DNA of 64,000 nucleotides from Sipunculus nudus (GCA_026874595.1 CM049317.1:72187618-72251617), one strand, 5' to 3'; positions 43,528 to 56,083 are shown, counted from the first letter of the stretch. Program-made: numbers and translations. Notes: generated by a model not told the origin, from the sequence alone.

Positions 43528-46500
43528 ATGATTTTGCGCTCAAAATGACATTTTCTTTCAAGAAAATAATATTCGATTAAATTTTGTTTTGCCTTTACCT
43601 GTTTAGCATATCAAGACTGCTTCCTATTTATATATGAAATTTTATCTATATATACATGATTGTGAAGAATTAATAGGCCTATAAATACACTGGATAAATT
43701 ATAATTTGATCATGCATGAAATAATGTAAAATATAGGACGACCAATGATATCACGCCTATATATTTTTCTATACGACTGTTTTAAAAGCCTGCACCCACC
43801 CATACACACATATACATAATAAAAAAAAAACTCACGAGACGCCATATAATTAGGTACTATCTTAGCATATATATATAGATATTTCACGACTGCTTGTGTC
43901 AATAACATTTGTTCGTGACTAACACGACAAGTACAGAAAAAATATAAAATAAATGATTTAATTGGCCTGTTTAAACAAAATAATAACCTTATCCAGCTAT
44001 GCTATCTAAGTCTGTTTTCAAACTTGATCGTTCTTTAATTATCTTATCTGTCTGGAAGGGTCAGTTATCTCATCCTTCACCCCAGCATAAGCCCCCCCCC
44101 CCCCCCCCCTCTTTTTGTACAATTTGGCAAAATTTGTAACAATATAAAACGACTACACAATAAGCCTATTACTTTTGTACAATTAATTTAAGACCATGAC
44201 AGATTTCTACAAGGTACAAACGGCATGCGAATCATTGCAAGTTATTACCTACAAAATTAAGCAGTTAATTTGAAGGCTTTTATTAAAATCAACGAATTTT
44301 GTGGCGAGTAGGTCTTAATATCTTATTCAAGTACTTAGCACAGTTTGTGGCTGAAATGTGAAACCAGAAAAAAAAAAAAGAAAATTTCGCGTCAACGTGT
44401 TTAAAAATTCACAAATGACACCAGCTAGGACGACCACGCCCATCCAATGTCTATTTTGTTACAGTATTGTTATATACCACATGACATGTTGACTAGATAC
44501 GTTTGCCAATGGGGGTTTCCCCATTCTCAGTTGTTTGTGCCTGTAATCAGTCGGACACAAACTACATGGCACTGTATGTAAATCATCCTGGCAAGAATTG
44601 AGAAAATATTCCTTTAAATTAACAACATTCCCTTCCACAGAGCCCTCGCACTACTTAGATATCCATGAGCAACTGTTGGTCGATAACTGTGATCATACGA
44701 AAACTGTGGCGCTGCGGTCGACGCACTGCGCCCCAAGATACAGGAAATGGCTATGGCTCTTCCATCCTTCTGACAGTACCCCGCACCATACCCGATAACA
44801 TTCGGGATATTGTAGATTTTGAGACAGTATTTTACTTTATAACTCAGAAGAAAGAAGCACGTATCACATCATAAGGCAACAAGAATAAAACCGTTGAAAT
44901 AATGTTTTGATGGCTTGTTATGGCTCGTGTCCGCTATGTGGTCTAAGGGTGCCGACAGTGGAAAGCTCGGCAATGACCTGTGTGCTTTGGCCAATCACAT
45001 CATTGCTTAGTAGAGGGGTGTAAAGCAATGGTTGTAATATCTATTTAAATGAGCTTCTCCCGCACTTTTACAATGCAATGGCCTACATGTCTGTCTGAGC
45101 TGTACGCCATATTGGTACAAAATTTCAGTGAACAATTGTGCTACTTGTGAATCATGTTTGCTAATTAAATAGGAACGTCTGCAGACAAAAGTATCTTATC
45201 TACTATTCGCGCAGATTTGACAAGGAAAGAGTGTTGTTCAACCTTAGGAGAGGTCCGAGAATATTTGGCGTCAAAGGCGACCCAGACATCTTGCAGCAGA
45301 CGTGGCCAGTCACGTGGTATGTGAAACCACTTACTCATTTCTTTGTTTTTATAATGCATTTTGACAGTGTCAGGGACCGAGTGGGTTGAACTGAGTTCTG
45401 CTAGACAACTCAGGGCCTCTAAAAATTTACAGAAAGCCTTAGAAAGTATAAAGTGACACAAACTTCAATTTTGAACCATCGTAAACATGTCAAATTTAGA
45501 AATGCTTGAATGTGCAGTTGACGCCAGTCACGTGGTGTGATAATTTTGATAATATTGGATATGCTGCAGGGATTCTCTGCACAAAGGAAAGGTCAGTCAA
45601 TTAATGACTTTTCTTATAATTTTCTCGGGCCTACCAGCCTTCCAAGGGGAAATCCATGTCAATACTGAAAAGGGGCTGGGTCCGATGTTTGTTCCTTTTG
45701 CTCTGAAGGGGCTTGGTTGTCAACCTTGTGAAGTCGGTGCAAGGGGGCTTTCATTTGGTTTTGACACCCACGCAGTCAATCGTCTACATGTTTAAATCAG
45801 CAGGGCTGCTTTTTTCTAAAGACGGACCCTGAAAATGTAACAAATAATAAAATCACTAAAGATCAGTCATGTTAATGTTGTCATATGACGATGCATGATC
45901 CTTTTGCACCAGTCGTAATGTCAACTACCACTGCACCAGATCTTCGAGTGTTTTGGCTGCAGATTGAAGGTCATTTTGCCCCCCCCCCCCCACCACACAC
46001 ACACACGTTTTCAGTGAGAGCAAGGGAGTTTTTTGCACACCATGCATTGTTTGTGAATCCAAACGCTGATGCAATCATATATCAGCTTTTATTGACAGAG
46101 AAAAGCTGAGGCACCCCTGTATTTTAAGTTGCTTGCAAATGCCATTATTATCATCCTTGTATTATATAAGTATGACCTATAACCCAGCCCATCAAGGCCA
46201 AGGGGCTCCATCTGTTTAGGAATAATTTTGATATGCAGATAATGTGATATTTTTATCCAGTAAGATACAATACAAGAAAATTGTGCACTTCAGCACTAGA
46301 GAGTGAAGCAATTGACTCTAGCAATATGCTAATTTTAATTTGCGACTTTATTGATGTGTCCTCATGAATTGACTGTGCAGAATGCCAATTTTAGCGGAGA
46401 TGTATTTTATATGGTACCAAGCTCTTTATCTTTATCTGTCAAAATGTGTCCTTGACCCAGTTACTATTGTCAATATGTTCTGACGAAAGAATTGATTTCT

Positions 46501-46640
46501 TGTATATAAAATTTATTCACTCCAATTCTTTGCATGGTATAGTGGCAGTTGAAAACATTCAATAAGATTTTGTGGCATGTATTGCATCCCCCCTCCTTGC
46601 ATTTTAAAGGCATCAAGAAATATGCACAAGTCTGTTAAAT
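43528..46640. other. No gene seen; probable KANSL1 upstream region
   Basis: Non-coding, with C tracts at about 44093-44110 and 45979-45990. A CCAAT motif in 'ggccaatcacatcattg' near 44990 could belong to the KANSL1 promoter, but no start site can be fixed. The 98-codon minus-strand ORF at 45165-45461 shows no known domain. Confidence 0.35.
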
Positions 46641-46665
46641 CTATCATGTGTGGTGTGTGATAACA

Positions 46666-46705
46666 ATGGTCATCGGAGGATTGGCCCCTGGCACTAACAG
46701 CAGTG
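46666..46705 (+). other. Possible KANSL1 5' UTR exon end with a short upstream ORF
   Basis: A good donor (CAGTG|GTAAGT) at 46705/46706 lies 166 bp before the acceptor TTTCTTTCCAG at 46871. If these are joined, the ATG at 46666 opens a 15-codon upstream ORF that ends at TAG 46877-46879, just inside the next exon. The 5' limit of the exon is unknown. Confidence 0.35.
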
Positions 46706-46951
46706 GTAAGTGTGGTCCTTTAAAAGTTGGTTAGTGCTGGCCCCCCTTCAAGGCTTTCAGATGATTCAGATCATGTAACCCCACAGGTAGAAAATATGCT
46801 AATTATTAGCCATGCTTGTTGTTAAGATGTTTCAGTAAAGGTAAATTCATAATTTTTGCTTTTCTTTCCAGGTAACTAGGATGATGCATGGCAGGAGTAT
46901 TGTCGTTTCATGTCCATCCCAACTTCACTAAGGCTATGCTGCCAGGCAGTG

Positions 46952-49447
46952 ATGGTACCCGCCCTGACTGAAGCGGCACAGTCAAGGGTTCGACTAGGCG
47001 CCCCAAGCAGCAGGGAGGGCGACAGACAGGGCGGGGTATATCCAAGTCAGCCTTCTACTGCTTCCATGAGTGGCACAGATCCTCCCCTGAACAACAGGGG
47101 TCACTCGAGTGAAAACAATACCTCAAGTAAAGGTATCGGCAAGTCTGCAAGTTTGAATGTCACCAGTACAACTGTCACCATCAACAACTCGGCTGTGAGG
47201 TCCATACCAGCCACAAGTTTGTATGGCCTAAAGGTCATCGACTCTAAAGATCTTAAAGTTGTAGATGCAAAGTCACAGGTGCACATTATGGGAGCCAATG
47301 GAACAGCCAAGCACGAAGTTCATAAACGTCCAGTTTCCGGTGGAAGGTCTGTGGCTGGACGAGTGTATCAGGGACTGGTAGCCAACCAAAAAGGCACAAT
47401 GGTTCAACAGGGTCAGATACTATACCAAACCCCTGCTGGTTTGGTAAATGGACCTCCAGCCACTCTTCATCCTGTTACCAATGGTGTGGGAACTGTATCT
47501 CCGAGGGTACCCCCTGGACGAAAGTTACCAAATATAATGGGGTTAAAACTTGCACCAACAGGTATAACAGCATCCTCAGGTGGCATTGCCTCTCCCCTGG
47601 TGGTAAGCAGCCATGCACCTGTGCCTCATAAACAACTGGCAATTATAAAATCTGTACCAAGTGTAGAAACCCAAGCTTCTTCATTGGGAAATAAGGTGGA
47701 AGCTGTTGTGGACACTGAGTTAAACAAAATGGAAATGTCCACCAAAAGACAGCTTGATCTTGAGAGAAGGGCTGAGAGATTAGTTCGCAGAATCCGGCGT
47801 TTGCAGTCTCGTCAGTCTGTATCGCATGTTCAGCGAGAGCTAAGTGCATTTGTCGATTATCAGAGTAATGAAATTCAGAGTGCCACAGGTGTCCCGCGAG
47901 CATCCAATCCTAAGGATGTTGAAACTCAGTTGCTTCAGAGTGAAAATGTAAAAAACTTGTCAACTGCTGCTCTAGTGAGTCTGGTGCGACGCTTGCAGTC
48001 CACTAATGCACAGGCTTTGCAGCAACGACTTACCAATGCTGCAAAGCAGCCTGACCCACCTAAAACCATTTCTTTAGAAAAAGATGCGTGTTATGAAATG
48101 AAGAGGGTGGCAGGATTGCTGAGGCAGAGTTTACATCATGTTCAGTCAGCACTGGACTCTGATGCCACTGAAAGTAGTTCAGGGGCTGAAAGCTGTGATG
48201 AGATGGAGGATTATGATGACCGCAAACCTGACTGTCCTATGTAAGTGTAGTTGGTGCATCACTGAAAAGTTAAAAGTGCCAATTTGTGGAAATGCACATA
48301 TTATTATAATACAAATGATAACTCATTGCTGTTTCTACAGTTAGTGCAATTATTTTTTTTATTACAAAAGTTTTCAAAGGATCATAATTTAGGAAAAACC
48401 AGCCAAACATTTCTTGTTTACAGAAGGTATGAATTGTGTGAATTTGCTTGACAAAATTCATTGGCCCAGGGCCGGTTTGGTGCCTTAATCTGTCTGGAGA
48501 AGAATTATGTTCTATAATGGTCCTGTGTCAGCTGAATTTGTTGATATTGGTAAACTGGCAGTGTTTTCAGTATCATGAGCATCAACAGATGTGTTTTATT
48601 GTTTATTTTAAAATAACCATTTTCATTTACACATTCTTGTTTTTCACATTCAGCAACCGTCGACCTCGGTTCCGTTGGGCAGTTGATCGGGCAGCAATCG
48701 CCTCCAGGTGGACATGGTTGCAAGCACAAGTTTCTGATTTAGAGTATCGTATCCGTCAGCAAAATGATATATACCGTCAGATAAGAACGACCAAAGGTCC
48801 AGTGTTGTTGGGCGAACACCCTGGGCCGGAGGATATCCTTGCTAAATATCGGTCCAAACCTGGTCGCCGCCTCTCACCCATTGAACAAAAAATTGTCAAC
48901 TTGGAACGCAAAAATGAGGTTTCACCTTGTCCGTTGTCAACTCTGTTAAGTAACACTGACAAGCAGTCGGCAAAACTGTTGCAGTCTTTGGGTAACGTGT
49001 TTTCTCCGGCTGCTGCATCGAAAAGTTCCTCGCCAAGGACGCCTAACGGTCTGTTGGAGCCTGGCAGTAGTACCAGCAGCCATATTGGCTCCAGAGATAA
49101 CAGTGACACTGAGAGTACAGACACAAGTACCCATAAGAAACCCAAAACAGAACCTTGTGTGGGAGATTCACCACAAACGGATGATGCTTGCCAAGCAGCC
49201 CGGTGCAGACCAGTCAGGACGTATCGTAAACGTAAATTATTCAGGACCAGTGGTCTGTATCAGATCCACCGCAAAGCAGCGCGTCTCTCTACCGTAAGGT
49301 GCCACTGCTATCCACCTGTGACGCCTTGTCCCATGTGTGGGGGGCGCTACAATAATACACAAACTCTAGCTCCAGATGTGATGCCCATGGCAGAGAGAGT
49401 AGCCCTTCTAGACAACTCTTACCATCCAGTTCTTTCTTTCCCACAAG
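46952..49447 (+). CDS. KANSL1: KANSL1, KAT8 regulatory NSL complex subunit 1 (5' part of the gene)
   Basis: Two exons: 46952-48240 (the exon begins at 46872) and 48654-49447. Intron phases are 2 and 1 (donors GTAAGT and GTGAGT, acceptor CATTCAG). I chose the ATG at 46952 because MVPALTEAAQ matches the vertebrate start (M-x-PALT-x-AA); an in-frame ATG 14 codons upstream (46910) is possible, and the frame closes at 46877. The 694 codons hold a Thr/Ser/Pro-rich region, a basic coiled coil (about residues 262-300, RRAERLVRRIRRLQSRQ), an acidic DATESSSGAESCDEMEDYDD (about 404-423) and the family core RAAIASRWTWLQAQVSDLEY with RIRQQNDIY (about 441-470). The WDR5-binding-like AARCRPV is at 49195-49215. 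A Cys-rich CHCYPPVTPCPMCGG and HPVLSFPQ close the region. KANSL1 scaffolds the MOF/KAT8 NSL complex that acetylates histone H4. The MOF-binding PEHE domain is not seen here and should lie beyond 64000. Confidence 0.95.
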
Positions 49448-51261
49448 GTGAGTGTAGATTTACGATTTATTATCCGTAACAAACTATTTAAAAAAGTGCC
49501 GAGGAATTTATAATACATTCAGCCCAGGGTCAAAGAGACCTGAAACGGCACAGGGCAGTTGTGCGAGGTCCAGGGTATGCCAAGGGAATTGGTCCCATTG
49601 GATCTGCCTCTTTATCTAGGTTCACAATCCAAATTATCTTCCATACCTGCCTGGCTATGTCCGTTCATGTTTAAAATTTACTTTGAACAGAGTCTAATTC
49701 TGCCTACAGACATGCAGACAGAGAAACAAACATGGTTTATGAAAAACATACTTGACATTATGAAAATTATTCCAGTTCAAACCTTCTTAATAGATATCTT
49801 AATAGATTTACAAATTGTATGTCTAAAATCTCTTGCTGAATTCTGTGTTTCTGGTAAATTATATTTAGTACAAAAACCCATTTCTGATGAGGAAAAATCT
49901 GTAAACCTGCACCAGCATTTATATAAGATATAGACATTATTCTTCTTGGTCTGCTGAAATAAAATGGATACGAGACTGAAGTTGTGATACCCTTAATATA
50001 TATTTAGTTGCACTTTTATATTTATTAAACCTTGTCCTTGGGATGAGGGTGTACTGGGTTTCTACTGAAATGTTTACAACTTTTGAATCGTATATGAACA
50101 GACTTCTGTATACTGTCTTAAAACCAGGTCACCGGGAGTGTAGTGTAGGTGTCCCATCGGTGGATTCAGTATTGCTGTATTAGATGATTCAATAATGAGT
50201 CTAGTGACTAGTATCTTACAGTATCCCCATGCACTTCCTTAATCTTTAAAGCCCCAATATCCATTAACTTGACAGTGGATAAACAAATCAAGGCCATTTT
50301 TGGCCAGTAGCTTTTTTTTTTTACTGTTGGTGGTTTGACCTGGTCCTTAATATTGTGAATGCTATTGAAAATTTGATGTACATTTAAAGGTATAAATTTG
50401 AAATTTTCCAACAGAATCTGGCTATTCTGACCTACTTGTCTTGTTTATTTAGCCAGATTTCATGTCATTATTTAGTTCTTGGTGAAGCTGCAGTATTTAA
50501 AATATATGGTAAGCACTATAAGAATCTGAACATGCCATGTTTTTAATAAATGAATTAATGAATAGACTGATAGGTACCACATGGTTTCATGGGAGACCCA
50601 ACTTTAATTTTAAATTTCATCAGGGTATTTACCAAATTATCATCAGGGTATTTACCAGGAGACTTTATTTTTAATGAGTTTTTCATTAACTATTTTATTT
50701 GCACCCTAATATAATGTTTTCTTGGTGCAATTCAGCACTTACTTAGCTTGATGCAGTCATGTACAATTAAAACTGTAAAACTGAAAGATGAAGATTGCCT
50801 ACTGTCAGGATTACTGGAAGTATTGGCATTTTGTGTTGGACTGTCCAGACATCAGTAATCAATGATGAATTATCAAAGCAGGCCAGGCTGGGCCTAAGTA
50901 CACTACAAGGTCAAAATATAGGACACGTGTGGTGCCCAAGTAACTGTTGCCTGTATTCGTGATCAGCCCCATGGGCCAATTTAGAAGCAAGGGTAGATTG
51001 TTTTCAAAGCATGTGAAAGTCAAAAGTGAACTCTGTACTGAATCTGTAAGTGTATTTAAGGCAATGTTCTTTCTTTTTTAAAAATGTGCTTTGCCCCATG
51101 TTTTCTATGTGGTATATATGTGATGCGTTGTAATTGTTTTCTTTGAAATTAGCAAGGAAATTATTAATGACAACAGCAGATTCCAATTTAACCATTGACA
51201 TAAGTCACATTCTGTTTTTCCCATGTTTGATCAAATCAGAAGTACTGATATATATGTCAAG
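49448..51261 (+). other. KANSL1 intron sequence; no further exon seen
   Basis: Starts with the donor GTGAGT. No downstream exon continuing HPVLSFPQ in the family pattern (vertebrate: DVPTSLHF...) was found between here and the window end, so this intron is probably over 14 kb. Confidence 0.55.
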
Positions 51262-53160
51262 GCCCAGATTGCGATCTTGACGGATCTAATATCTGTCCAG
51301 CCCAAATTGCGATCGCAGTTCAGGCCGGCCCAAACTGCGATTGCAATCCAGGCTGGCCACATCTTAGATCTGTCCAGCCTTTATTGCGATTGCAGTTTAG
51401 TCCGGCCCAGATTGCGATCTTGTCTTTCTTGCTTCAGGATCGCAATCTGGACTGGACAGATCTAAGATCTGTCCAGTCAAGATTGCAATCCTAAACTTGA
51501 CCAGCCCATATTGAGATCCATGCGATCCAAGTGTTTCAGCTTGTTAATTTATAGTTATTTTAAAATTAAAAAAAAAATAAAATATGTCAACATTTTAAAA
51601 TTTTACTCAGACAAGTACTGATTAAATATGTCAATATTTTTCACCAATAATATTAAGACTCGTGGCTGTATCAGCTGTCACAAGACTATGTAAATAATCA
51701 AAATCTGTATTGCTGGTTCCTAAATTTATGTTAATAAAATTAAACTTGCCCATCTCCAGTTTTCTCCTTGTACAATTTATAGGGTGTTCTTATGCTTGAG
51801 TTATTTTTTATTCTTATAATGGTTTCATAGCTGAGATTGCTTTTAATTTTTTTACATTTTTTTAAATAAAAATATTTATATATGATAAAAAATCAGATCT
51901 TAGACAAGTTCTTGTTAAGATTTCTGTAATGTTGATAATTGTCATAAGACTTTTGCTATGTCTAGTGCTTAGATTGATGTGAAAGTAGTCCAAAGTGAAT
52001 ATAATAGTTTTATGTTTAAATATAAATTAAAGCCATAAAACCAGGTACTTATGATCATTATGTTCATACTTATGATCAATTTGTGAAATTTGTCAATTCT
52101 GGATTCTCAAGAACTTTGTTTTGCTGAAACTGAATAAATACCAGACATGATAAGAATACTTTGCAAATATATTTGAATGTGAATATGAATATATGTACTC
52201 CATAATTTCATGCATAAAAATAGGAATACAGGTATAAATGAAAGTATTTAAATACAAATGCAAATACTTTCAAAATGTAATCATGAATGTATTCATGAAT
52301 ATATTCTATAATATTATTTTAATAATCATTTATTTCGATTATATTATTAAAAGATCTTTTCATATGATGCTGTTATTATTTTTAATTTAAATTATATTTG
52401 ACACAATATTTGTTATTAATTTATAATAAATAGTTATATTATTTAAGTTTTATTCTTGGGTAGGAATAACCAGTAATTATTAAATAAAAGTTCTCATTTG
52501 TAAAAATCAGAATTACCATGACTGAGAATGGACAGGTTTATTTTTCAAATAATTCTACTGCAATGTAGGTAAAGTTATATAGCCATGTCAAAACCTATGT
52601 GAAAACAGCACACCATTTCCAACTGTATATAAAATAAATGACATCAATCCTCTTCCCTGTCTCCAAGGATATTATCATAATCTTACATAACTTGAGTTAA
52701 ACACCATCAGCTCATAATGCAGCTTATATTACCACACAAAACCTGCACTTGCCTACCTCCTCTTCTAAATCATATTTTGTGAGCATATAAAACCCATGGG
52801 TTCCTTGTGACCTTTTTTCAACAACCATGCAATACTAAATGAGTTGATGAAACATCCCATGTTTCACTCCTGTGATATGAAGGAGTGAAAATTGCCTCTC
52901 TGTATTATAATTGTATTTATTATGGGAAAATGGTACAATGCAATACCAAATGAGTTGGTAAAACAACCTATGTTTAACTCCTGTGATCGTAAAAGCATGG
53001 ATCGCAATATGGGCTGGTCAAGTTTAGGATCCCAATCTCGGCTGGACTGATCTTAGATCTGTCCAGACCAGATTGCAATCCTGAAGCAAGAAAGACAGGA
53101 TCGCAGTCTGGGCTGGACTAAACTGCGATCGCAATCTAGGCTGGACAGATCTAAGATCAG
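51262..53160. mobile_element. Fold-back element with about 165-bp inverted arms
   Basis: The arm at about 51361-51523 and the reverse complement of 52995-53160 align along their length, with shared blocks such as TGTCTTTCTTGCTTCAGGAT and CCTAAACTTGACCAGCCCATA. The arms are arrays of GATCGCAATCTGG/CCAGATTGCGATC units in both orientations, and the left array extends to about 51262. The interior is a diverged piece of the 2.6 kb GTCC-head family. No ORF and no clear target duplication. Confidence 0.8.
51540..52816 (+). mobile_element. Diverged 3' half of the 2.6 kb GTCC-head family, between fold-back arms
   Basis: Colinear with about 16450-17271 of copy A and its copy B counterpart. Shared landmarks are 'aaagccataaaaccaggtac', 'cctcttccctgtctccaa' and the tail 'cccatgggttccttgtgacc'. 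Divergence is higher than between copies A and B, so this copy is older or belongs to a sister subfamily. Confidence 0.7.
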
Positions 53161-53312
53161 TTTATTTCAAAATTCTCTGAATCTCAACAGTGGCACAAAT
53201 TGATCTTTACCCCAGTATTAAAGGGGAACTATGTCACATTATAAACAAATTAAAATATACCTTAAAATAACAGCCTGTTAGCAGGCAGTTCTAACACAGA
53301 TCAAAATTCTGT

Positions 53313-53341
53313 GTGACGGACATTACATGACGGACGTTACA
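53313..53341 (+). repeat. Two adjacent copies of the 15-mer GTGACGGACRTTACA
   Basis: GTGACGGACATTACA (53313-53327) is followed directly by TGACGGACGTTACA (53328-53341). The same motif recurs four times at 55858-56083. Confidence 0.8.
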
Positions 53342-53424
53342 TTTTGTCCAAAGGATGCAAGTGATACTTCTATCAAAACTTTATTCTGAAAAAAAAAGGT
53401 TTAAGCACACTTGTTAATGACTTT

Positions 53425-53578
53425 GCCTTGTCTAGTAATTAATGTTTTGGATGCCAAGTTGGCATCTTCATCACAAACCTTTCAAAATGATATATAAAAT
53501 ATATATTGCAAAGACTGCATTTAGAAGGTTTGTGATGAAAATGCCAACATGGCATACGAAACATTACTAGACATGGAA
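53425..53578. repeat. Imperfect inverted repeat, arms about 55 bp
   Basis: The arm with TTGGCATCTTCATCACAAACC (ending about 53482) pairs with GGTTTGTGATGAAAATGCCAA (from about 53527). Outside these, TGTCTAGTAAT pairs with ATTACTAGACA. Part of the loop ('gatatataaaatatatattgcaaagac') recurs inverted near 53770-53800. Confidence 0.8.
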
Positions 53579-53914
53579 AAATCCCTTGTAATTCATAGGT
53601 TCACAATTTAATGCAGTAAAAAAACACTTAATATCTAAGAAAATCCCAAATGTGAATGTCCTGATGAATCAAATCTGCTTTGAAGCATATTACACAAGGA
53701 CAGTAAGGGGAAAACATCTTCAACCTAGTTCATGTTTAAGCACACTTATTGAAGACTGCAGATTATTCAGTCTTTGCAATATATATATTTTATATCATTT
53801 TGATAAGTTTGTGATGAAGATGCTCCTGCATACGCAAATGTGGCTCAATGATAGAGCCGAGCTCTGACTTGGCCAAGTGCTTCTGTCAAATGCCTCATTT
53901 TCACACAAGTAACT

Positions 53915-54612
53915 GTAACCCATGGGTCATGACACTCAGCTGGTTGCCTAGTTGGTGTTGGCTATAATGTGACACTAGATGCATTTATGTGTTTGATACT
54001 GGTTTTCATAAGGATACTGTACAGAAGCCTGTAATTTATCCAAATAAGGTCATGCAATGAATCATGCCAGAAACTGATGAAATACTTGATGATCAATGTG
54101 TATGTCAAGAATCATGGCAATCAATGCATTAGTTATTCAGACACTGGAGCTTTTGTATCAAATTTTTAAATATACTGGGGGGGGGGGGGGGGGTAATTAC
54201 GAGCCCCTATAGCTTGGAGAATATGGGTAATAGAGACCTAATTTCAAATTTTCAAGGAGGTTTTTCATGGAACTCCTGGATGTAAAGTTAAAATATTCTA
54301 GATCCAACAGTGACTATTTGTGTCCAGAAAAAGGTGACTGCTTCTATTGAAGGTCTCAAAAATAGAGCCTTCAGTGCATTACTTATTCAGATACTGGAGC
54401 TTTTGTATCAAATTTTTAATTATTCGGGGGGACGGGGGGGAGGGACTAACAAGCCCCATAGCTTGTAGGACCTTATTTCAGGTTTCCAAGGAGTTTCCAG
54501 GTTCAGCCGTAACGATTTGTGCCCTGCTAACAGCCAGACGGAATGACGAAGGATGACGGACAAAGACCCATCACTACAGCTCAGTTGATTTTCTGTCAGC
54601 TGAGCTAGAATC
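53915..54612 (-). mobile_element. Short GTCC-head element on the minus strand
   Basis: Read on the minus strand from 54612 it begins 'attctagctcagctgacag', then 'gagctgtagtgatgggtctttgtccgtc', matching the outer element at 13834. It ends with 'gctgagtgtcatgacccatgggttac' at about 53915, the family tail hairpin. Two internal diverged 'cagacactggagcttttgtatcaaatttt' units near 54130 and 54380 flank G tracts. No ORF. Confidence 0.75.
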
Positions 54613-54702
54613 CTTCATTAGGACATACCTGGTATCTTATAATCATGTGCTATTCTATATTTATTCACTTAATTATTCAGCAGAAGTAACTGGATACATA
54701 CC

Positions 54703-55650
54703 TTACTGTACGCTCTTTACACAGCGCTTTACCTATAGGCCTGCTACCTATATCGTAAGCGCTGTTTGTTTGACCTCGTATCCTGAATTGCTACACTAGA
54801 GGGGAGCACTGTATTTTGGTCCAATCAGATGAGACCCTGTGCTGGAAGACACTACCTCTATGGTTGGCTGATATGGTCACATGATTAATAAATAGCAAAT
54901 ATAAATGCTGTTGGCAAATTTTTAGGGGTTGAATAGGTCATTGTGTATGAGCTATACCACAAACTTTTACAATAAATAGTTGTGGTCCTCTTCACTGCGT
55001 GTAAACAATTGGGATGCCCGATATGCGACACACAACTGATGCGACAAGATATCTACATAATTATAAGGTGGTTTTGCCAGCAAAGACGGTTTACCAGCCA
55101 ATTGAGGTATACACGAAGCAACTGTTGTTACATTTGTCTTGAGTGACAGCTCATCGCCCCGGCAACCGTTTGAGCAGGCCACAGTCTGTACCTGGCACAG
55201 GGTCAGACAGAATGGCCCGACACGTGGTTTTCACTGGTCCTTGAATGTGCACATAGTGTGAGCTGTAATTCAAACAAAATTTTACAACATTGGCTCTGTG
55301 CACACCTGGCTGGCTGGTTTCCGTTTTGCTGGCAAATGGATACATGGCTACGCTAACATAATCTTAATTTCATAACTGACCAGTCGATGATGCAACAAAG
55401 CAGAGGGAGAAATTAAAATTTGACTATTTTTACTAAGAGTAACCACTTGGGTGCACTTAAGTGCACTTGAAGTGCAGCTATTGGCAGAGCCATGATGCCT
55501 GTCGAGTGTTTGATAACTGGCATTTGGTTGGCTGCAATACAAGGACACACCTCCTGGTGTTTAAGTGTATCATAAACGGTCACACCAAGCAGCAGGAAAA
55601 TCAGTAGCTTCTTTAGAAGCACAAGATTTCTGCTGCCTCGGGAGGGTAAC
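54703..55650. repeat. Long dispersed repeat, copy 1 (pair with 58228-58930)
   Basis: Opens TACGCTCTTTACACAGCGCT, includes 'gaggggagcactgtattttggtccaatcagatgagacc' and ends near 'ttctgctgcctcgggag'. The same blocks occur in the same order at 58228-58930 with many substitutions and deletions. It is GC-richer than its surroundings. No terminal repeats are seen. Confidence 0.8.
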
Positions 55651-55857
55651 CTTACTGAGAATGCGGCTGTTTCACTAAATATCAAGAAATATCAAAAGTT
55701 GTCTTCTTGACCTTGGAAATGACAGTAAGTACCGGTGCATTGTGGGTAAATTTTGCCATGCTGCAGCTCCACCTATATTTGATTTGAGGAACTATCCTTT
55801 GTTCTAGAAAATTGAAAGAGGATAAAACAGCTGATGATTTCTCGATTCTTTGGATGC

Positions 55858-56083
55858 GTGACGGATGTTACAAGACCCCAATTTTCCCGTGACGGACGTT
55901 ACAGGTGCGGACATTACAGTTTTTTATCGCCTGCTGTATCAAACTTGTCATACTTTCCAGCAGACTCTTAATATTATTCACCTTGTCTTGACAAGACATA
56001 AGAGAATTAAAAAGGTTATTTCAGAATTCCATCTAATTTTTCTACAATAAAAATAGTTTGACATTAATGTGACGGACGTTACA
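55858..56083 (+). repeat. Four copies of the GTGACGGACGTTACA motif
   Basis: GTGACGGATGTTACA (55858), GTGACGGACGTTACA (55889), GTGCGGACATTACA (55905) and GTGACGGACGTTACA (56069). No larger repeat unit containing them could be aligned. Confidence 0.75.

Noticed and set aside
45165-45461. 98-codon minus-strand ORF near the presumed KANSL1 promoter
   Set aside because: No known domain, no promoter or splice evidence; length is within chance for this many kilobases.
49519-49621. Open stretch after the KANSL1 donor with an acceptor-like CATTCAG
   Set aside because: It lies only 70 bp past a strong GTGAGT donor, its peptide has no KANSL1 similarity and its donor is poor.
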